DNA of 64,000 nucleotides from NCBI GenBank assembly GCA_013821455.1, contig JACDGS010000018.1, positions 1 through 64,000 on the forward strand, written 5' to 3'. Both the position numbers and the translations under genes were made by a program. Each line of letters begins with the position of its first letter. Position 1 is the stretch's first letter. Under the pieces are notes generated by a model that was not told where the DNA came from, did not search any database, and saw nothing but the letters and a program-made list of their open reading frames with translations. The DNA is from Chthoniobacterales bacterium (GTDB taxonomy: Bacteria > Verrucomicrobiota > Verrucomicrobiia > Chthoniobacterales > UBA10450). This document shows, piece after piece, positions 16,481-25,646 of the stretch.

Positions 16481-17914
16481 ATGGATCGGGTCGCCGGAAT
16501 CGAGACCGAATACGGTTGTCTGGTTAGCGGCGAGGCGGCGCAGCCTAACGGCGACGCCTGGCCCGTGCGGGTGAAGAACCACCTCTTCCGCAAGATGCAC
16601 GCAGGCGTGCTCGACCTGCATTATCGCGATTACGAAGAGCCGCCGGGCAACGGCGGTTTTCTCTGCAACGGCGGCCGCATTTATCTCGACATGGGGCACA
16701 TCGAGTACGCCTCGCCGGAGTGCCGGCAGTTGCGCGACGCCGTCGCCTACGACCTCGCCGGCGACCAGCTTTTGCAGTCGGCCCTGCACTCGTTAGGCGC
16801 GAGCGGACGCGTCTCGTTCATCAAGAACAACGTCGATCATCACACCGGCGCGACTTTTGGCTGCCACGAGAATTATCTCATGAAACGCGAGGCGCAGTTC
16901 ACGCCCGCGGCCCTCGGCGCGCTCCTCGCTTTTCTCGCCACGCGCCAGATTTTTACCGGCGCTGGCCGGGTCGGGCAGGCAAATCCCCTCGCCTTCGATT
17001 TCGAAATTCCCAACCGCGAGGAAAAGGTCGATTTTCAGATTAGCCAGCGCGCCGATCACATCATCAACGACATTTATCAGTGGGTGCAATTCAATCGCGC
17101 GATCATCAACGCGCGCGATGAACCGCTGGCCGATTATCGCAAATATCGGCGGCTCCATCTTCTCATCGGCGACTCGAACATGAGTCCTTTCGCGAACGCG
17201 CTGAAGATCGGCACGACGGCCTGCATTCTGACGCTGCTCGAAGCCGGCTTGTTGCCTAACGACCTCACGCTGGCCGACGCGGTTCGCGCGACGCGCGACG
17301 TTTCGCGCGACCCGACGCGGCGTTGGATCGTGGAATTGGAAACCGGCGAAACCATCGGCGCGCTCGATGTGCAGTGGCGGTTGCACGCGCTCGCGCAGAA
17401 ACATCTCCGTGGCGCAAACGACGAGACGGACTGGCTGCTCGAGAGCTGGAGTTACACGCTCGACGCGCTCCCGCACAAACCGGAGGCGCTGATCGGCGGG
17501 GTCGATTGGATCAGCAAAAAATGGCTGCTCGATTCGTTTATCGCGGCGGAAAACCTGCGCTGGGACGATCCCTGGCTGCAAAGCCTCGACCTCGAATATC
17601 ACAACATCGATCCTGAGCGCGGGCTCTTCTTCGGCCTCGAACCGGCGAAACGCATCGGCGAATGGAATCAACTCGTTAGGCAAAAAGATGTCACGCGCAC
17701 GCCGCCGCTGGACACGCGCGCCCGCGGGCGGGCTCGGGCGGTCGAGTTATTTCGTAAGAGCGGCCGGCCCTATGTGTTGAACTGGGATTCGATCGCGGTG
17801 GAGAGCCGCGATTTCATGGTCATGGGTGATCCATTTCACGATTACGTCGCGGAGGTGGAAGAATTCGTTAGGCAAACAAGCGACCTGCCGGAGAGCGAGA
17901 CTCCGTCCGCCTAA
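16481..17914 (+). CDS. PafA/Dop-family Pup (UBact) ligase or deamidase
   Basis: The 477-residue glutamine-synthetase-like enzyme belongs to the PafA/Dop family, which attaches or removes the ubiquitin-like Pup of actinobacteria (UBact in Gram-negative phyla). Visible marks are GIETEYGCLV (ATP/Mg site), NGGRIYLDMGHIEYASPEC, FIKNNVDHHTGATFGCHENYLM and the late RGRARAVELFRKSG. It lacks an evident long Dop-type loop after the first motif, favouring the PafA side, but I cannot separate ligase from deamidase. No proteasome subunit, Mpa ATPase or small Pup/UBact ORF with a terminal GG-Glu/Gln lies next to it. The TAA stop is inside a GCCTAACGA word. Confidence 0.82.
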   Translation: MDRVAGIETEYGCLVSGEAAQPNGDAWPVRVKNHLFRKMHAGVLDLHYRDYEEPPGNGGFLCNGGRIYLDMGHIEYASPECRQLRDAVAYDLAGDQLLQSALHSLGASGRVSFIKNNVDHHTGATFGCHENYLMKREAQFTPAALGALLAFLATRQIFTGAGRVGQANPLAFDFEIPNREEKVDFQISQRADHIINDIYQWVQFNRAIINARDEPLADYRKYRRLHLLIGDSNMSPFANALKIGTTACILTLLEAGLLPNDLTLADAVRATRDVSRDPTRRWIVELETGETIGALDVQWRLHALAQKHLRGANDETDWLLESWSYTLDALPHKPEALIGGVDWISKKWLLDSFIAAENLRWDDPWLQSLDLEYHNIDPERGLFFGLEPAKRIGEWNQLVRQKDVTRTPPLDTRARGRARAVELFRKSGRPYVLNWDSIAVESRDFMVMGDPFHDYVAEVEEFVRQTSDLPESETPSA

Positions 17915-17958
17915 CGACAACCGACGTCGCCCCCGCCCGCCTAACGGCAACCAACGCC

Positions 17959-18091
17959 GTCATCCCGAGCGGAGCGGAGCGGAGTCGAGGGATCCCGTGG
18001 CGTTTCGTAAAAGCTTGAGGTGCCGCTTCACGTCAGCTCCGCGGGATCCCTCGACTCCGTTCCGCTCCGCTCCACTTCGCTCGGGATGACA
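17959..18091. repeat. Hairpin repeat family A, copy 2
   Basis: Ends GTCATCCCGAGCGGAGCG and CACTTCGCTCGGGATGACA pair over their whole length, continued by GTCGAGGGATCCC with GGGATCCCTCGAC. It lies between the pafA-like gene and the gene for the periplasmic chaperone, which are in the same direction. Confidence 0.9.
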
Positions 18092-18175
18092 GAGATCACG
18101 CGCCACACCCGACAGAAATCATTTGCCGCGCCGGAGTGAAACCCTAAGTTCGCCACGCCCAACCCGCGAAAATTT

Positions 18176-19720
18176 ATGATCACGATGATGCGCAAACACC
18201 ACAAGGTCCTGATGATCTTCATCACGGCCCTCGTGTGCATTTCCTTCTCCTGGTATTGGAACAAAACGGACTTCTCGCAGATGGGCAGCGGCGTCGTCGG
18301 GAAGATCTACGATCACAACGTTTCGCAGGTCGAATACCAGCGTAACGCCCGCCTCCTCCGCCTCGGGAGCGACCTCGGCATGCGCGAACTCGTGCAGGCC
18401 CTCACCTACGGCGCGCAAACCGAGAACGAAGCTTACGCAAGTTTCTCCTGGAACCTGATGGTGCTGCGCCACGAAGCCGACGCGCTCGGGATTCAACCCA
18501 CGACGACGGAGATCGCGGACCTCGTCAAAACGTTGCCGGCTTTTCAGGGGGAAAATGGTTTCGACGTCGCGAAGTACACCGACTTTGCCGACCACGCGCT
18601 TTCACCAATGGGATTTAGCGAAGCGCAGGTCGAAGAGCTGGCCGCTGATCAAATCGCGCTCGGCCGAGTTGAAAAAATCCTCGGCGCAGGCGTGAGCGTT
18701 CCCGATGAGGAGATGCGCACCAACTTCACGCAGCTCTACTCGAAGATGGAAGTGAGCACGGTGCATTTGCACAACGCCGACTTCGAGAAAGAGGTGCAGA
18801 CAAGCGACGCCGACATCGCGAAGTATTTCGAGGCGCACAAGGCGCAACTCCAAACGGATGAAAAGCGCAAGATCAGCTTCGCGAATTTCGGTCTGACCGA
18901 AGAGCAGAAGAAACTCACCGGCAAACCGCGCATCGATGTCCTGCAGAAATTAGCCGACAGCGCGAATGATTTTACGGAAGCTCTACAGGCGAAGGACGCG
19001 GATTTCGCTGCGGTGGCGCAGAAGTTCAAACTAACGCCGAAAGAGACTGGAGAGTTTTCGCGCGCGACGCCCGACCCGCTTTTCGCTGCTACACCGGCGC
19101 TGACCCAATCGGCTTTCAGCCTAACGAAAGCCGCGCCTAACGGCGATGCCATTCAAACGCCCGACGGATTCTACATCGAACATCTTTTGCAGGTGGACCC
19201 GGCTCGGCCTCTCACCTTGGAAGAAGCCCGGCCCAGGATCGTCGAAGCGTTGAAAACGGAGCGGCTGCAAACGCTGCTCGCCGCCAAAGCGCAAGCGGTT
19301 TCGAAGCAAATTCGGGATGCCTTGCAGAGCGGCAAGACGGTCGAGGAAGCCGCCACGCAAGCAGGCGTAAAAGCGGAGAAAATTCCCGCGTTCGCTCTCC
19401 TCGATAATCCGCCGGGAGCATCACCGGCCCCGACGCCCGATCCCAAAACTCAGACACCGGAAATGGAAACGATCAAACAAGCAGTGGGAGAAATGAATCC
19501 CGGTGCCGTGAGTGAAATGATCCCGCAAGCGGACGGCGGCATGCTCGTGGTGATGGAGAAGCGCGAGCCGCTCAACGCGGCCCAGTACGAAGCCGCGCGC
19601 CCTCTGCTCGAAACCCGTGTGCTGCGCGGCAAGAGTCAGATCGTATTCTTCGAATGGCTGCGCGACCGCCGTCGTTCGGCCGGCGTGCAGGAAACGCAGC
19701 CGCAACGGGCCCCGGGTTAG
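18176..19720 (+). CDS. Periplasmic peptidyl-prolyl isomerase/chaperone of the SurA/PpiD type
   Basis: The 514-residue protein has a short cytoplasmic start (MRKHHKV), one membrane anchor (LMIFITALVCISFSWYW), an N-terminal SurA_N-like chaperone domain (residues 40-220) and a parvulin-like region (residues 230-350, RKISFANFGLT, ADFAAVAQKF, DGFYIEHLLQVDPARPLTLEEARPRI). The architecture, single anchor and length resemble PpiD, which assists folding of exported proteins. The parvulin active-site residues are not clear, so isomerase activity is uncertain. The C-terminus has a Pro/Thr-rich linker and a last folded segment. Two iterated words lie inside the coding sequence. Confidence 0.75.
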   Translation: MITMMRKHHKVLMIFITALVCISFSWYWNKTDFSQMGSGVVGKIYDHNVSQVEYQRNARLLRLGSDLGMRELVQALTYGAQTENEAYASFSWNLMVLRHEADALGIQPTTTEIADLVKTLPAFQGENGFDVAKYTDFADHALSPMGFSEAQVEELAADQIALGRVEKILGAGVSVPDEEMRTNFTQLYSKMEVSTVHLHNADFEKEVQTSDADIAKYFEAHKAQLQTDEKRKISFANFGLTEEQKKLTGKPRIDVLQKLADSANDFTEALQAKDADFAAVAQKFKLTPKETGEFSRATPDPLFAATPALTQSAFSLTKAAPNGDAIQTPDGFYIEHLLQVDPARPLTLEEARPRIVEALKTERLQTLLAAKAQAVSKQIRDALQSGKTVEEAATQAGVKAEKIPAFALLDNPPGASPAPTPDPKTQTPEMETIKQAVGEMNPGAVSEMIPQADGGMLVVMEKREPLNAAQYEAARPLLETRVLRGKSQIVFFEWLRDRRRSAGVQETQPQRAPG

Positions 19721-19737
19721 CGAGTTTGTTAGGCGCG

Positions 19738-20070
19738 ATGGACTCGGTCGACGAAGTCTTTGACGACGCGAATGGCGACCTGGCGATCGGCGAACTGGAG
19801 AGCGCGGTGGAAAAATATCGGCGCTGTGTCGAGTTGGATCCGCAATTCTTCGACGGCTGGCACGCCCTGGGGATGGCGTTAATGAAGCTGGGACGTTTCC
19901 CGGAGGCGATCGCGGCTGGCCGCAAAACCGTCGAGCTTAAGCCTAACGATCAGATCGGCTGGACGAGTCTCTCGCTTTTTTACAACCGCAACGGCGAGAT
20001 AAAGGAAGCCGAAGCCGCGGGCACGAAAGCGAAGATTCTGTCCTGGGGCGGGAAGATCGCGCAGGAGTGA
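19738..20070 (+). CDS. TPR-repeat protein
   Basis: The 110-residue soluble protein consists of about two and a half tetratricopeptide repeats: LAIGELESAVEKYRRCVELDPQ, FFDGWHALGMALMKLGRFPEAI and QIGWTSLSLFYNRNGEIKEAEA, with the usual Trp/Leu/Gly/Tyr/Ala/Phe/Ala/Pro spacing. TPR proteins bind partner proteins. I use the ATG 17 bp after the preceding stop. It overlaps nothing and follows the PpiD-like gene directly, so the two may be cotranscribed. Homologues exist as short DUF-type proteins in Verrucomicrobia; the partner is unknown. Confidence 0.8.
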   Translation: MDSVDEVFDDANGDLAIGELESAVEKYRRCVELDPQFFDGWHALGMALMKLGRFPEAIAAGRKTVELKPNDQIGWTSLSLFYNRNGEIKEAEAAGTKAKILSWGGKIAQE

Positions 20071-20162
20071 AGCGCCTTGCGAAATGGTGAAACGCCTTTG
20101 CCATTTTCTTCCCGGCCTAACGAATCGGGGCGGGCAATCTGCACGCGCAGCCGCTTGAGTTT

Positions 20163-20276
20163 GTCATCCCGAACCGCCGAAGGACGGTGAGGGACCCCGC
20201 AAGCGTCCCTCGACGTCAATTCGTTAGGCTAGTCGAGCAACGCTTGCGGGGTCCCTCGCTCCGCTCGGGATGACAA
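20163..20276. repeat. Hairpin repeat family A, copy 3
   Basis: Arms GAGGGACCCCGCAAGCG and CGCTTGCGGGGTCCCTCG are perfect complements. The outer ends are TGTCATCCCGAACCG and CTCGGGATGACAA. The loop carries a TCGTTAGGC word. It sits between the convergent TPR and hybrid-kinase genes, where it could act as a bidirectional terminator. Confidence 0.9.
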
Positions 20277-20285
20277 CTGCTTTGC

Positions 20286-21845
20286 CTAGTTGTCGTTAGG
20301 CAATCCTTCCGCGTCGCGCAAACGCAGGGCACGCTGAAGCTGCCCAAAATCCACCGGCTTTGTCAGGTGCGTAATAAAGCCCGCGGCCAGTGAACGGCTA
20401 ATGTCTTCGTCCATACCGTAACCGCTCAACGCAATGCCGCGGAGACCGTAACTTGCGCGCAGCTTCGCCATTAACTCCGTCCCACTGCCATCTGGTAATC
20501 CCAGGTCGGAGATAACGAGATCGAAGGAGTTGCAGGCCGCGGCCCCGAGGGCTTCCGTGACCGTCCGCGCCTGAGTGACCTGGTGACCGGCGGCGGCAAG
20601 CAACCGGGACAGCACCGACATGGTCGCCTCGTGGTCCTCGACCAGAAGCAGGCGCAGCGCAGGAGCGCGGCCAGTGTCGTTAGGCGACGGCTCATGCGAG
20701 ATTTCTACGCTGGGAAACAAGTCCGTCCCGTCGGCCACGCCATGAGGAGGAAAGGTGGCGCCCGGCAGCTCGACGATGAAGGTCGCGCCTTGATTCACGC
20801 CCTCACTTAGCGCCGTGATTTTCCCGCCGTGCAGATCGACAATCGCGCGCGCTATAGCAAGGCCGAGCCCAACGCCGCCGAAACGATGCTCGCCTTCGAG
20901 CGCTCCTTGATCGAACGGTAGAAAAATACGCTCGAGCGCGCCGGATTCGATCCCAATACCACTGTCAACCACTTCGATTTGCAACGTCGCATCCGCCTCC
21001 GCGCTTTCGCCATTGCGCGTTCGAATGGAAATGCGCCCGCCGCGCGGCGTGAACTTGACCGCGTTGCGCAAAAGATTCCAAATGACCTGCTGAAAGCGCG
21101 CCGGGTCCGCCGTCAGCCCGCTGAACGCCGCGCCGAATTTGCGCTCGATCGTGATCGCTTTCGCAAACGCATCGTTGCGCACGATCTCAACCGCGAGGCC
21201 GATCAGCGAATGGGCGTCGCAAATTTCCGAACGCAACCGGAGCTGCCCTTGCGCGATGCGCGTGAGATCGAGCAGGTCGTCGATCAAGCGCGCTTCGAGC
21301 GCGATGTTGCGCTCCATCATGCGCAGACTATCGCGCACATCGACGGGCAGGCGTTCGTCTTCACAGAGAGCGCGCGCCATCATCAGCACTGGAGTGAGCG
21401 GCGTGCGCAACTCGTGAGAAAGAGCGGCCAGAAAAGCGTCCTTCGCGCGGCTGGCCGCTTCAGCGCCGCGCTGCGCTGTTTTGAGATCGTGGATGTCGGT
21501 ATTAGTGCCAACCCATTGCGCGATGGCGCCGTTCTCGTCGCGCATCGCCTGAGCGCGCACAAGAAACCAGCGCTTCTCGCCATCGTGACGCCGCAAGCGA
21601 AATTCGACTTCGTAACGCTCGCCGCTTTGGAGCGAACTCTCCCATTGTCGTAATGCGTCCGGGAGATCGTCCGGGTGCACGAATTGCGCCCAGGCATGGC
21701 CGAGAATCTCGGTCTCAATCTCGACGCCAAAATACTGCACGCACTCTTGGTTGGCCCAATCCAGCTCGCCATCCGGACGCGCCGTCCACACCTGCAGAGA
21801 AACAACTTCGGCGAGAAGATTAAAGGGGTCGGTCGCGTTGGCCAT
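20286..21845 (-). CDS. Soluble hybrid histidine kinase (PAS-HisKA-HATPase-REC)
   Basis: The 519-residue protein has a PAS domain (VWTARPDGELDWANQECVQYFG, FVHPDDLPDALRQW, GTNTDIHDLK), a HisKA domain with FLAALSHELRTPLTPVLMMA (phospho-His near residue 147), a complete ATPase domain (NLLRNAVKFTPRGG; VVDSGIGIES; GGVGLGLAIARAIVDLHGG) and a receiver domain (LLLVEDHEATM, VISDLGLPDGSG with phospho-Asp, HLTKPVDF). There is no transmembrane helix, so it senses a cytoplasmic signal. The start is the second of two adjacent ATGs. It is not beside a response-regulator gene. It belongs to a different subfamily from the large hybrid kinase in this window. Confidence 0.9.
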   Translation of the reverse strand: MANATDPFNLLAEVVSLQVWTARPDGELDWANQECVQYFGVEIETEILGHAWAQFVHPDDLPDALRQWESSLQSGERYEVEFRLRRHDGEKRWFLVRAQAMRDENGAIAQWVGTNTDIHDLKTAQRGAEAASRAKDAFLAALSHELRTPLTPVLMMARALCEDERLPVDVRDSLRMMERNIALEARLIDDLLDLTRIAQGQLRLRSEICDAHSLIGLAVEIVRNDAFAKAITIERKFGAAFSGLTADPARFQQVIWNLLRNAVKFTPRGGRISIRTRNGESAEADATLQIEVVDSGIGIESGALERIFLPFDQGALEGEHRFGGVGLGLAIARAIVDLHGGKITALSEGVNQGATFIVELPGATFPPHGVADGTDLFPSVEISHEPSPNDTGRAPALRLLLVEDHEATMSVLSRLLAAAGHQVTQARTVTEALGAAACNSFDLVISDLGLPDGSGTELMAKLRASYGLRGIALSGYGMDEDISRSLAAGFITHLTKPVDFGQLQRALRLRDAEGLPNDN

Positions 21846-21971
21846 CACGCGGCGGGATTCTGAGACACGACGCCGCGGATGACAAGCGCCTTCCAGTTAG
21901 CAGAGCGCAACGGAGATTGGCCTAACGAGTAAAGGTCACCGGACCGTTCGCTCTGAACCCCAGGGGCGCAT

Positions 21972-22057
21972 TGTCATCCCGAGAGCGTCCCTCGACGTCG
22001 ATTCGTTAGGCAAGTCGAGCCACGCTTGCGGGGTCCCTCGCTCCGCTCGGGATGACA
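21972..22057. repeat. Hairpin repeat family A, copy 4 (short form)
   Basis: This copy lacks the left GAGGGACCCCGC arm: TTGTCATCCCGAGAGCGTCC joins directly to CTCGACGTCG, while the right arm CGCTTGCGGGGTCCCTCG is intact. The loop again contains TCGTTAGGC, in the same place as in copy 3, so copies 3 and 4 are close relatives. Confidence 0.88.
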
Positions 22058-22063
22058 GCGCGC

Positions 22064-22396
22064 CTAACCTTCCGCCAGCTCCTCTGCCGTCAGCACCAGG
22101 CGCTCGACGCGCTGTCCGCTCACCAAACCTTCCGCAATTTCCGGCACGTCCGCTGCTGTCACGTGACCGTAGAAAAAATGATCCGGCTCGACCAGAACCG
22201 TGACTCCGCGCGCGCATTGATCGAGACAGCTCGATTTGCAGGCCCGCGCTTGCAGCTGATTAAGACCGCGCCGGGCCAGCCCCTCCTTCAACGCTTGCTG
22301 GACCGCTTCAGAACCTTTGGCCGCGCACGACCCGCGCGGATTATCGTCGCTCCGGCGATTGGTGCAGACAAAGAGATAGCGCTCGCGTTGCGGCAT
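22064..22396 (-). CDS. Thioredoxin-like [2Fe-2S] ferredoxin
   Basis: The 110-residue protein fits the Shethna-type/NuoE-like ferredoxin fold: RYLFVCTNRR with the first Cys, RGSCAAKGSEAVQQAL with the second, and ACKSSCLDQCARGVTVLVEPDHFFYGHV with the remaining ones. Such proteins carry one 2Fe-2S cluster and shuttle electrons; the partner is unknown. Five Cys residues are present in the cluster region, so which four are ligands is not certain. It is divergent from the DUF1800 gene. Confidence 0.85.
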   Translation of the reverse strand: MPQRERYLFVCTNRRSDDNPRGSCAAKGSEAVQQALKEGLARRGLNQLQARACKSSCLDQCARGVTVLVEPDHFFYGHVTAADVPEIAEGLVSGQRVERLVLTAEELAEG

Positions 22397-22499
22397 GAGA
22401 AGCCAGGTTCGCCGCCGCCGGTTTGGTCGTCAAACCGCAGTCCATCGGCGCCCATGTAACCCCCGCACTATATTGATGTCATAGTAGAAATTCGTTTCG

Positions 22500-23933
22500 A
22501 TGCTCACTTCCTTCTCAGCCAAGAATTGGAACTACGAATCGGCCGCGCACCTGCTGAACCGCGCGGGCTTTGGTGGAACGCCAAACGAGATTGCAGTGTT
22601 CCAGGCCAAAGGTCTCGACGCCGCGGTCGACAGCCTGTTGCAGCCGCCTAACGATTCTCCGCCGGCCGCAGGGGAGCCCTGGACAATTCCGAAAGACTTT
22701 CTCGCCCGCCGGCAGGAGATCGATGCGCTCAAGAGCCAGCCGGTGCAGTTGCGCGAAAAGAAAAAAGAGATGCGCCGCGAAGAAGGTGAAGAGTTCCGCG
22801 AGCTCCGCGCTTGGTGGCTCGACCGGATGCTCACGACGCACGCGCCGCTGCGCGAAAAGATGACGCTTTTCTGGCACGGCCACTTCGCGACCAGCGCACA
22901 GAAAGTGAAAGTCGCCTATGCAATGTGGCTGCAAAACGAGAGCTTTCGCCACCAATCGCTCGGGAATTTCACTACTCTGCTCAAAGCCGTTTCGCGCGAT
23001 CCGGCGATGATGATTTACCTCGATCTTTTCCAAAGCAAACAAGAGCACCCTAACGAGAATTGGGCGCGCGAGGTGATGGAACTTTTCACTCTCGGGATTG
23101 GCCATTACACCGAGCAGGACGTGCGCGAATCGGCTCGCGCTTTCACCGGCTACCGGATCGATTTTGTACAGCACAAGTTTCGCTTCGCGCCTTTTCAGCA
23201 CGGTAGCGGCGAAAAGAAATTCCTCGGTCACACCGGCAACTTCAACGGCGACGACATTCTCGATCTGATCGTGCAGCAGCCGGCTTGCCCGCGTTTTCTT
23301 GGGCGAAAACTGTGGCGCTATTTCGTCGAGGACGAACCGGCAGACGTCGCGGTTGAGAACATGGCGGCCCTCCTGCGCAAGCACGACTTCGAGATGCGGC
23401 CGGTCTTGCGCGAAATCTTTTCTTCGCGCGAATTTTACTCCGAGGGCGCGCGCCGCACGCAAATCAAAAGCCCGGTCCAATTTCTCGTCCAAAGCTGCAA
23501 ACTGCTCGAGACCGATCTTCCGGCGGCGAACGTCACCGACGGCGCCATGCGGGTGATGGGCCAGTTGCTTCTCGCCCCGCCTAACGTCAAAGGCTGGGAC
23601 GGGGGGAAATCGTGGGTCAGCACTGGCACGCTGCTCTTTCGCTATAATTTCTCCAACTACCTCATTAGCGGCACGAGCCAGGTGCCGAACGCGCCCCCGA
23701 AGCTGCAGCGCCCGGCGATCGACGTAGCGAAGCTCGTGCCTAACGAGCTGCGCAAAGATCCCGCGCAGCTCGTCCAGACCCTCTCGCAGCGTCTTTTTCA
23801 AGCGAAGCCCGCACCCAAACAAACCGATACTTTTGTCGCCTATCTGAAATCAGGCGGGAGCGAACCGGATGACGAAAAGATTCGCCGCCTGATGCATCTC
23901 ATGATGAGCACGCCGCAATACCAGCTCACCTAA
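22500..23933 (+). CDS. DUF1800 domain-containing protein
   Basis: The 477-residue protein shows the DUF1800 pattern from the beginning: AAHLLNRAGFGGTPNEIAVF, REKMTLFWHGHFATS, DPAMMIYLDLFQSKQEHPNENWAREVMELFTLGIGHYTE, ARAFTGYRID and a C-terminal PPNVKGWDGGKSWVSTGTL. The function is unknown; the family is nearly always encoded next to a DUF1501 gene, as here. No signal peptide is visible although the partner has a Tat signal. The two genes are separated by a hairpin repeat but are in the same direction. Six iterated-word copies or variants lie in the gene. Confidence 0.9.
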   Translation: MLTSFSAKNWNYESAAHLLNRAGFGGTPNEIAVFQAKGLDAAVDSLLQPPNDSPPAAGEPWTIPKDFLARRQEIDALKSQPVQLREKKKEMRREEGEEFRELRAWWLDRMLTTHAPLREKMTLFWHGHFATSAQKVKVAYAMWLQNESFRHQSLGNFTTLLKAVSRDPAMMIYLDLFQSKQEHPNENWAREVMELFTLGIGHYTEQDVRESARAFTGYRIDFVQHKFRFAPFQHGSGEKKFLGHTGNFNGDDILDLIVQQPACPRFLGRKLWRYFVEDEPADVAVENMAALLRKHDFEMRPVLREIFSSREFYSEGARRTQIKSPVQFLVQSCKLLETDLPAANVTDGAMRVMGQLLLAPPNVKGWDGGKSWVSTGTLLFRYNFSNYLISGTSQVPNAPPKLQRPAIDVAKLVPNELRKDPAQLVQTLSQRLFQAKPAPKQTDTFVAYLKSGGSEPDDEKIRRLMHLMMSTPQYQLT

Positions 23934-23978
23934 GAAACGATTTCCGTTGCAGCCATTGTCTCAAGACCCGCTAAACCT

Positions 23979-24082
23979 GTCATCCCGAGCGAAGCGAAGC
24001 GCAGTCGAGGGATCCCGCGATCTTACCTTTAAGGCAGCGCCACGGGATTCTTCGACTCCGCTGCGCTGCGCTCAGAATGACA
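23979..24082. repeat. Hairpin repeat family A, copy 5
   Basis: Ends TGTCATCCCGAGCGAAGCG and CTGCGCTCAGAATGACA pair, as do GTCGAGGGATCCCGCG and CGGGATTCTTCGACTC, the last pair with mismatches that keep part of the stem. It separates the DUF1800 and DUF1501 genes. Confidence 0.88.
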
Positions 24083-24169
24083 ACGTTATGAAGATCGCTT
24101 CCACATATCCTTTACTCGTTATGCACTCCTTTACTCGTTAGGCTGGCTACTCCAATCGAAACCAAAACG

Positions 24170-25486
24170 ATGAACCAGACGCTGCACACTCGCCGCCGTT
24201 TTTTGCGCACATCTTTCCTGGGCGCCGCCGCTTCCTGGACTCTGCCAGTTTTTCTCGAGAAGACATTTTTCGCGCTCGACGCGATGGCCGCAGATTCGCT
24301 TACCCAGGTTGTGACCGGCAAAGACAACACCATCCTCGTCGTCCTCCAGATGGCCGGCGGCAACGACGGCTTGAGCATGGTCGTGCCCTATCTCGACGAT
24401 GCTTATCATCGCGCGCGGCCGAAGCTGGCGCTTCCCGCGAACAAAATCCTGCGGCTCGATTCCTACGCCGGCCTCAATCCAAAACTCGCCGGCCTGAAAT
24501 CCATTTTCGACGATGGCCATCTTGCCGTTATCCAAGGTGTCGGCTACCCGAATCCGAATCGCTCGCATTTTCGCGCGACGGAAATTTGGCAGACTGCCTC
24601 GGACGCCGATCGCAACGAAAACATCGGCTGGCTTGGACGTTACTTCGACAGTTGCTGCGCTGGCTCCGATCCGACCGTCGGCGTCGCCATTGGGTCGGAA
24701 ATGCCGCAAGCCTTCGCCGCGCGCACGCCAACCGGCGTTGTCTTTTCGCGCCCGGAAGATTTTCGTTTCAAGAGCAGCGACAAAGCGGCGGGCGCGAACA
24801 GCGAGGAAGCATTTTACCGGCAACTGAACGAGGGCGGTGACACTTCCATCGCCGCGCCGGAAGGCGGATCGATCGGCGCCATCGCCGGCGCGACTCATGC
24901 CGACATGAGCGCGGCCGATTTTCTGCAACGCACGGCGCTCGACGCGCAAATCAGCTCCGACAAAATTCTCGAGATCGCGCGCAAAGCGAAATCAACGGTT
25001 CCCTATCCCGCCGGCCGGCTGGCCAATAGCCTCAGTCTCATCGCACGCATGATCGGCGGCGGCCTAACGACGCGCGTTTACTACGCAAGCCAGGGCGGTT
25101 TCGACACGCACGCCGGGCAGCTCGGCGCGCACGAGCGGCTCATGGGCGAACTCAACGACGCGGTGGCCGCTTTCGTCGCCGATTTGAAACAGCAGGGAAA
25201 TTTCGATCGCGTCCTGTTACTCACCTTCAGCGAATTCGGTCGTCGCGTGCAGGAAAACGCCAACGGCGGCACCGATCACGGAGCGGCTGCGCCGATGTTC
25301 GTCCTCGGCGGAAAAGTGAAACCGGGACTATTCGGAAAATATCCGAGCCTAACGGATCTCGATCACGGCGATTTGAAATTCAACACCGACTTCCGCAGCG
25401 TTTACGGCAGCGTGCTCGATCAATGGCTACGAGCGCCGAGCGCCACCGTCCTCGGCCGCAAATTTCCCGCGCTCCCGATCGTATAA
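24170..25486 (+). CDS. DUF1501 domain protein with Tat signal
   Basis: The 438-residue protein starts with a twin-arginine signal (RRRFLRTSFLGAAASWTLPVF), so it is exported folded. The DUF1501 body is clear: ILVVLQMAGGNDGLSMVVPY, DGHLAVIQGVGYPNPNRSHF, YASQGGFDTHAGQ and LTFSEFGRRVQENANGGTDHGAAAPMFVLGG, which resembles sulfatase/alkaline-phosphatase-like metal sites with conserved Asp and His. Activity of the family has not been firmly assigned. It pairs with the upstream DUF1800 gene. Two iterated words occur in the 3' half. Confidence 0.92.
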   Translation: MNQTLHTRRRFLRTSFLGAAASWTLPVFLEKTFFALDAMAADSLTQVVTGKDNTILVVLQMAGGNDGLSMVVPYLDDAYHRARPKLALPANKILRLDSYAGLNPKLAGLKSIFDDGHLAVIQGVGYPNPNRSHFRATEIWQTASDADRNENIGWLGRYFDSCCAGSDPTVGVAIGSEMPQAFAARTPTGVVFSRPEDFRFKSSDKAAGANSEEAFYRQLNEGGDTSIAAPEGGSIGAIAGATHADMSAADFLQRTALDAQISSDKILEIARKAKSTVPYPAGRLANSLSLIARMIGGGLTTRVYYASQGGFDTHAGQLGAHERLMGELNDAVAAFVADLKQQGNFDRVLLLTFSEFGRRVQENANGGTDHGAAAPMFVLGGKVKPGLFGKYPSLTDLDHGDLKFNTDFRSVYGSVLDQWLRAPSATVLGRKFPALPIV

Positions 25487-25507
25487 GCGCGAGTCGCCTC
25501 TCCGTCC

Positions 25508-25555
25508 GGGGAGGACGGGCTGCCAGCCCGTCGTCGCCGGGAGCCTCCCGGCGAC
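25508..25555. repeat. Double-hairpin repeat family B, copy 1
   Basis: Stem 1 is GACGGGCT-gcc-AGCCCGTC; stem 2 follows immediately and is GTCGCCGGGAG-c-CTCCCGGCGAC, an 11-bp perfect stem. The lead-in CGGGGAGG is shared with the other copies. It lies in the 160-bp gap after the DUF1501 gene. Confidence 0.88.
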
Positions 25556-25646
25556 TGTCTGGAATCCGAGCGCCGAAATTTCCCAAAACAAAAACGCAGC
25601 CTTCACCAAGCGTTAGAATTTTGCGCGGCGACGACCCGGGAATACC

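Noticed and set aside
17826-18089. ORF of 87 aa overlapping the PafA-like end
   Set aside because: It consists of the out-of-frame end of the gene followed by family A repeat; no Pup/UBact-like C-terminal Gly-Gly-Glu/Gln.
22515-23822. Minus-strand ORF of 435 aa
   Set aside because: Antisense shadow of the DUF1800 gene; no domain pattern.
24131-24949. Minus-strand ORF of 272 aa
   Set aside because: It overlaps the DUF1501 gene completely in antisense, is Arg/Gly-rich and lacks any domain: a shadow ORF of GC-rich sequence.
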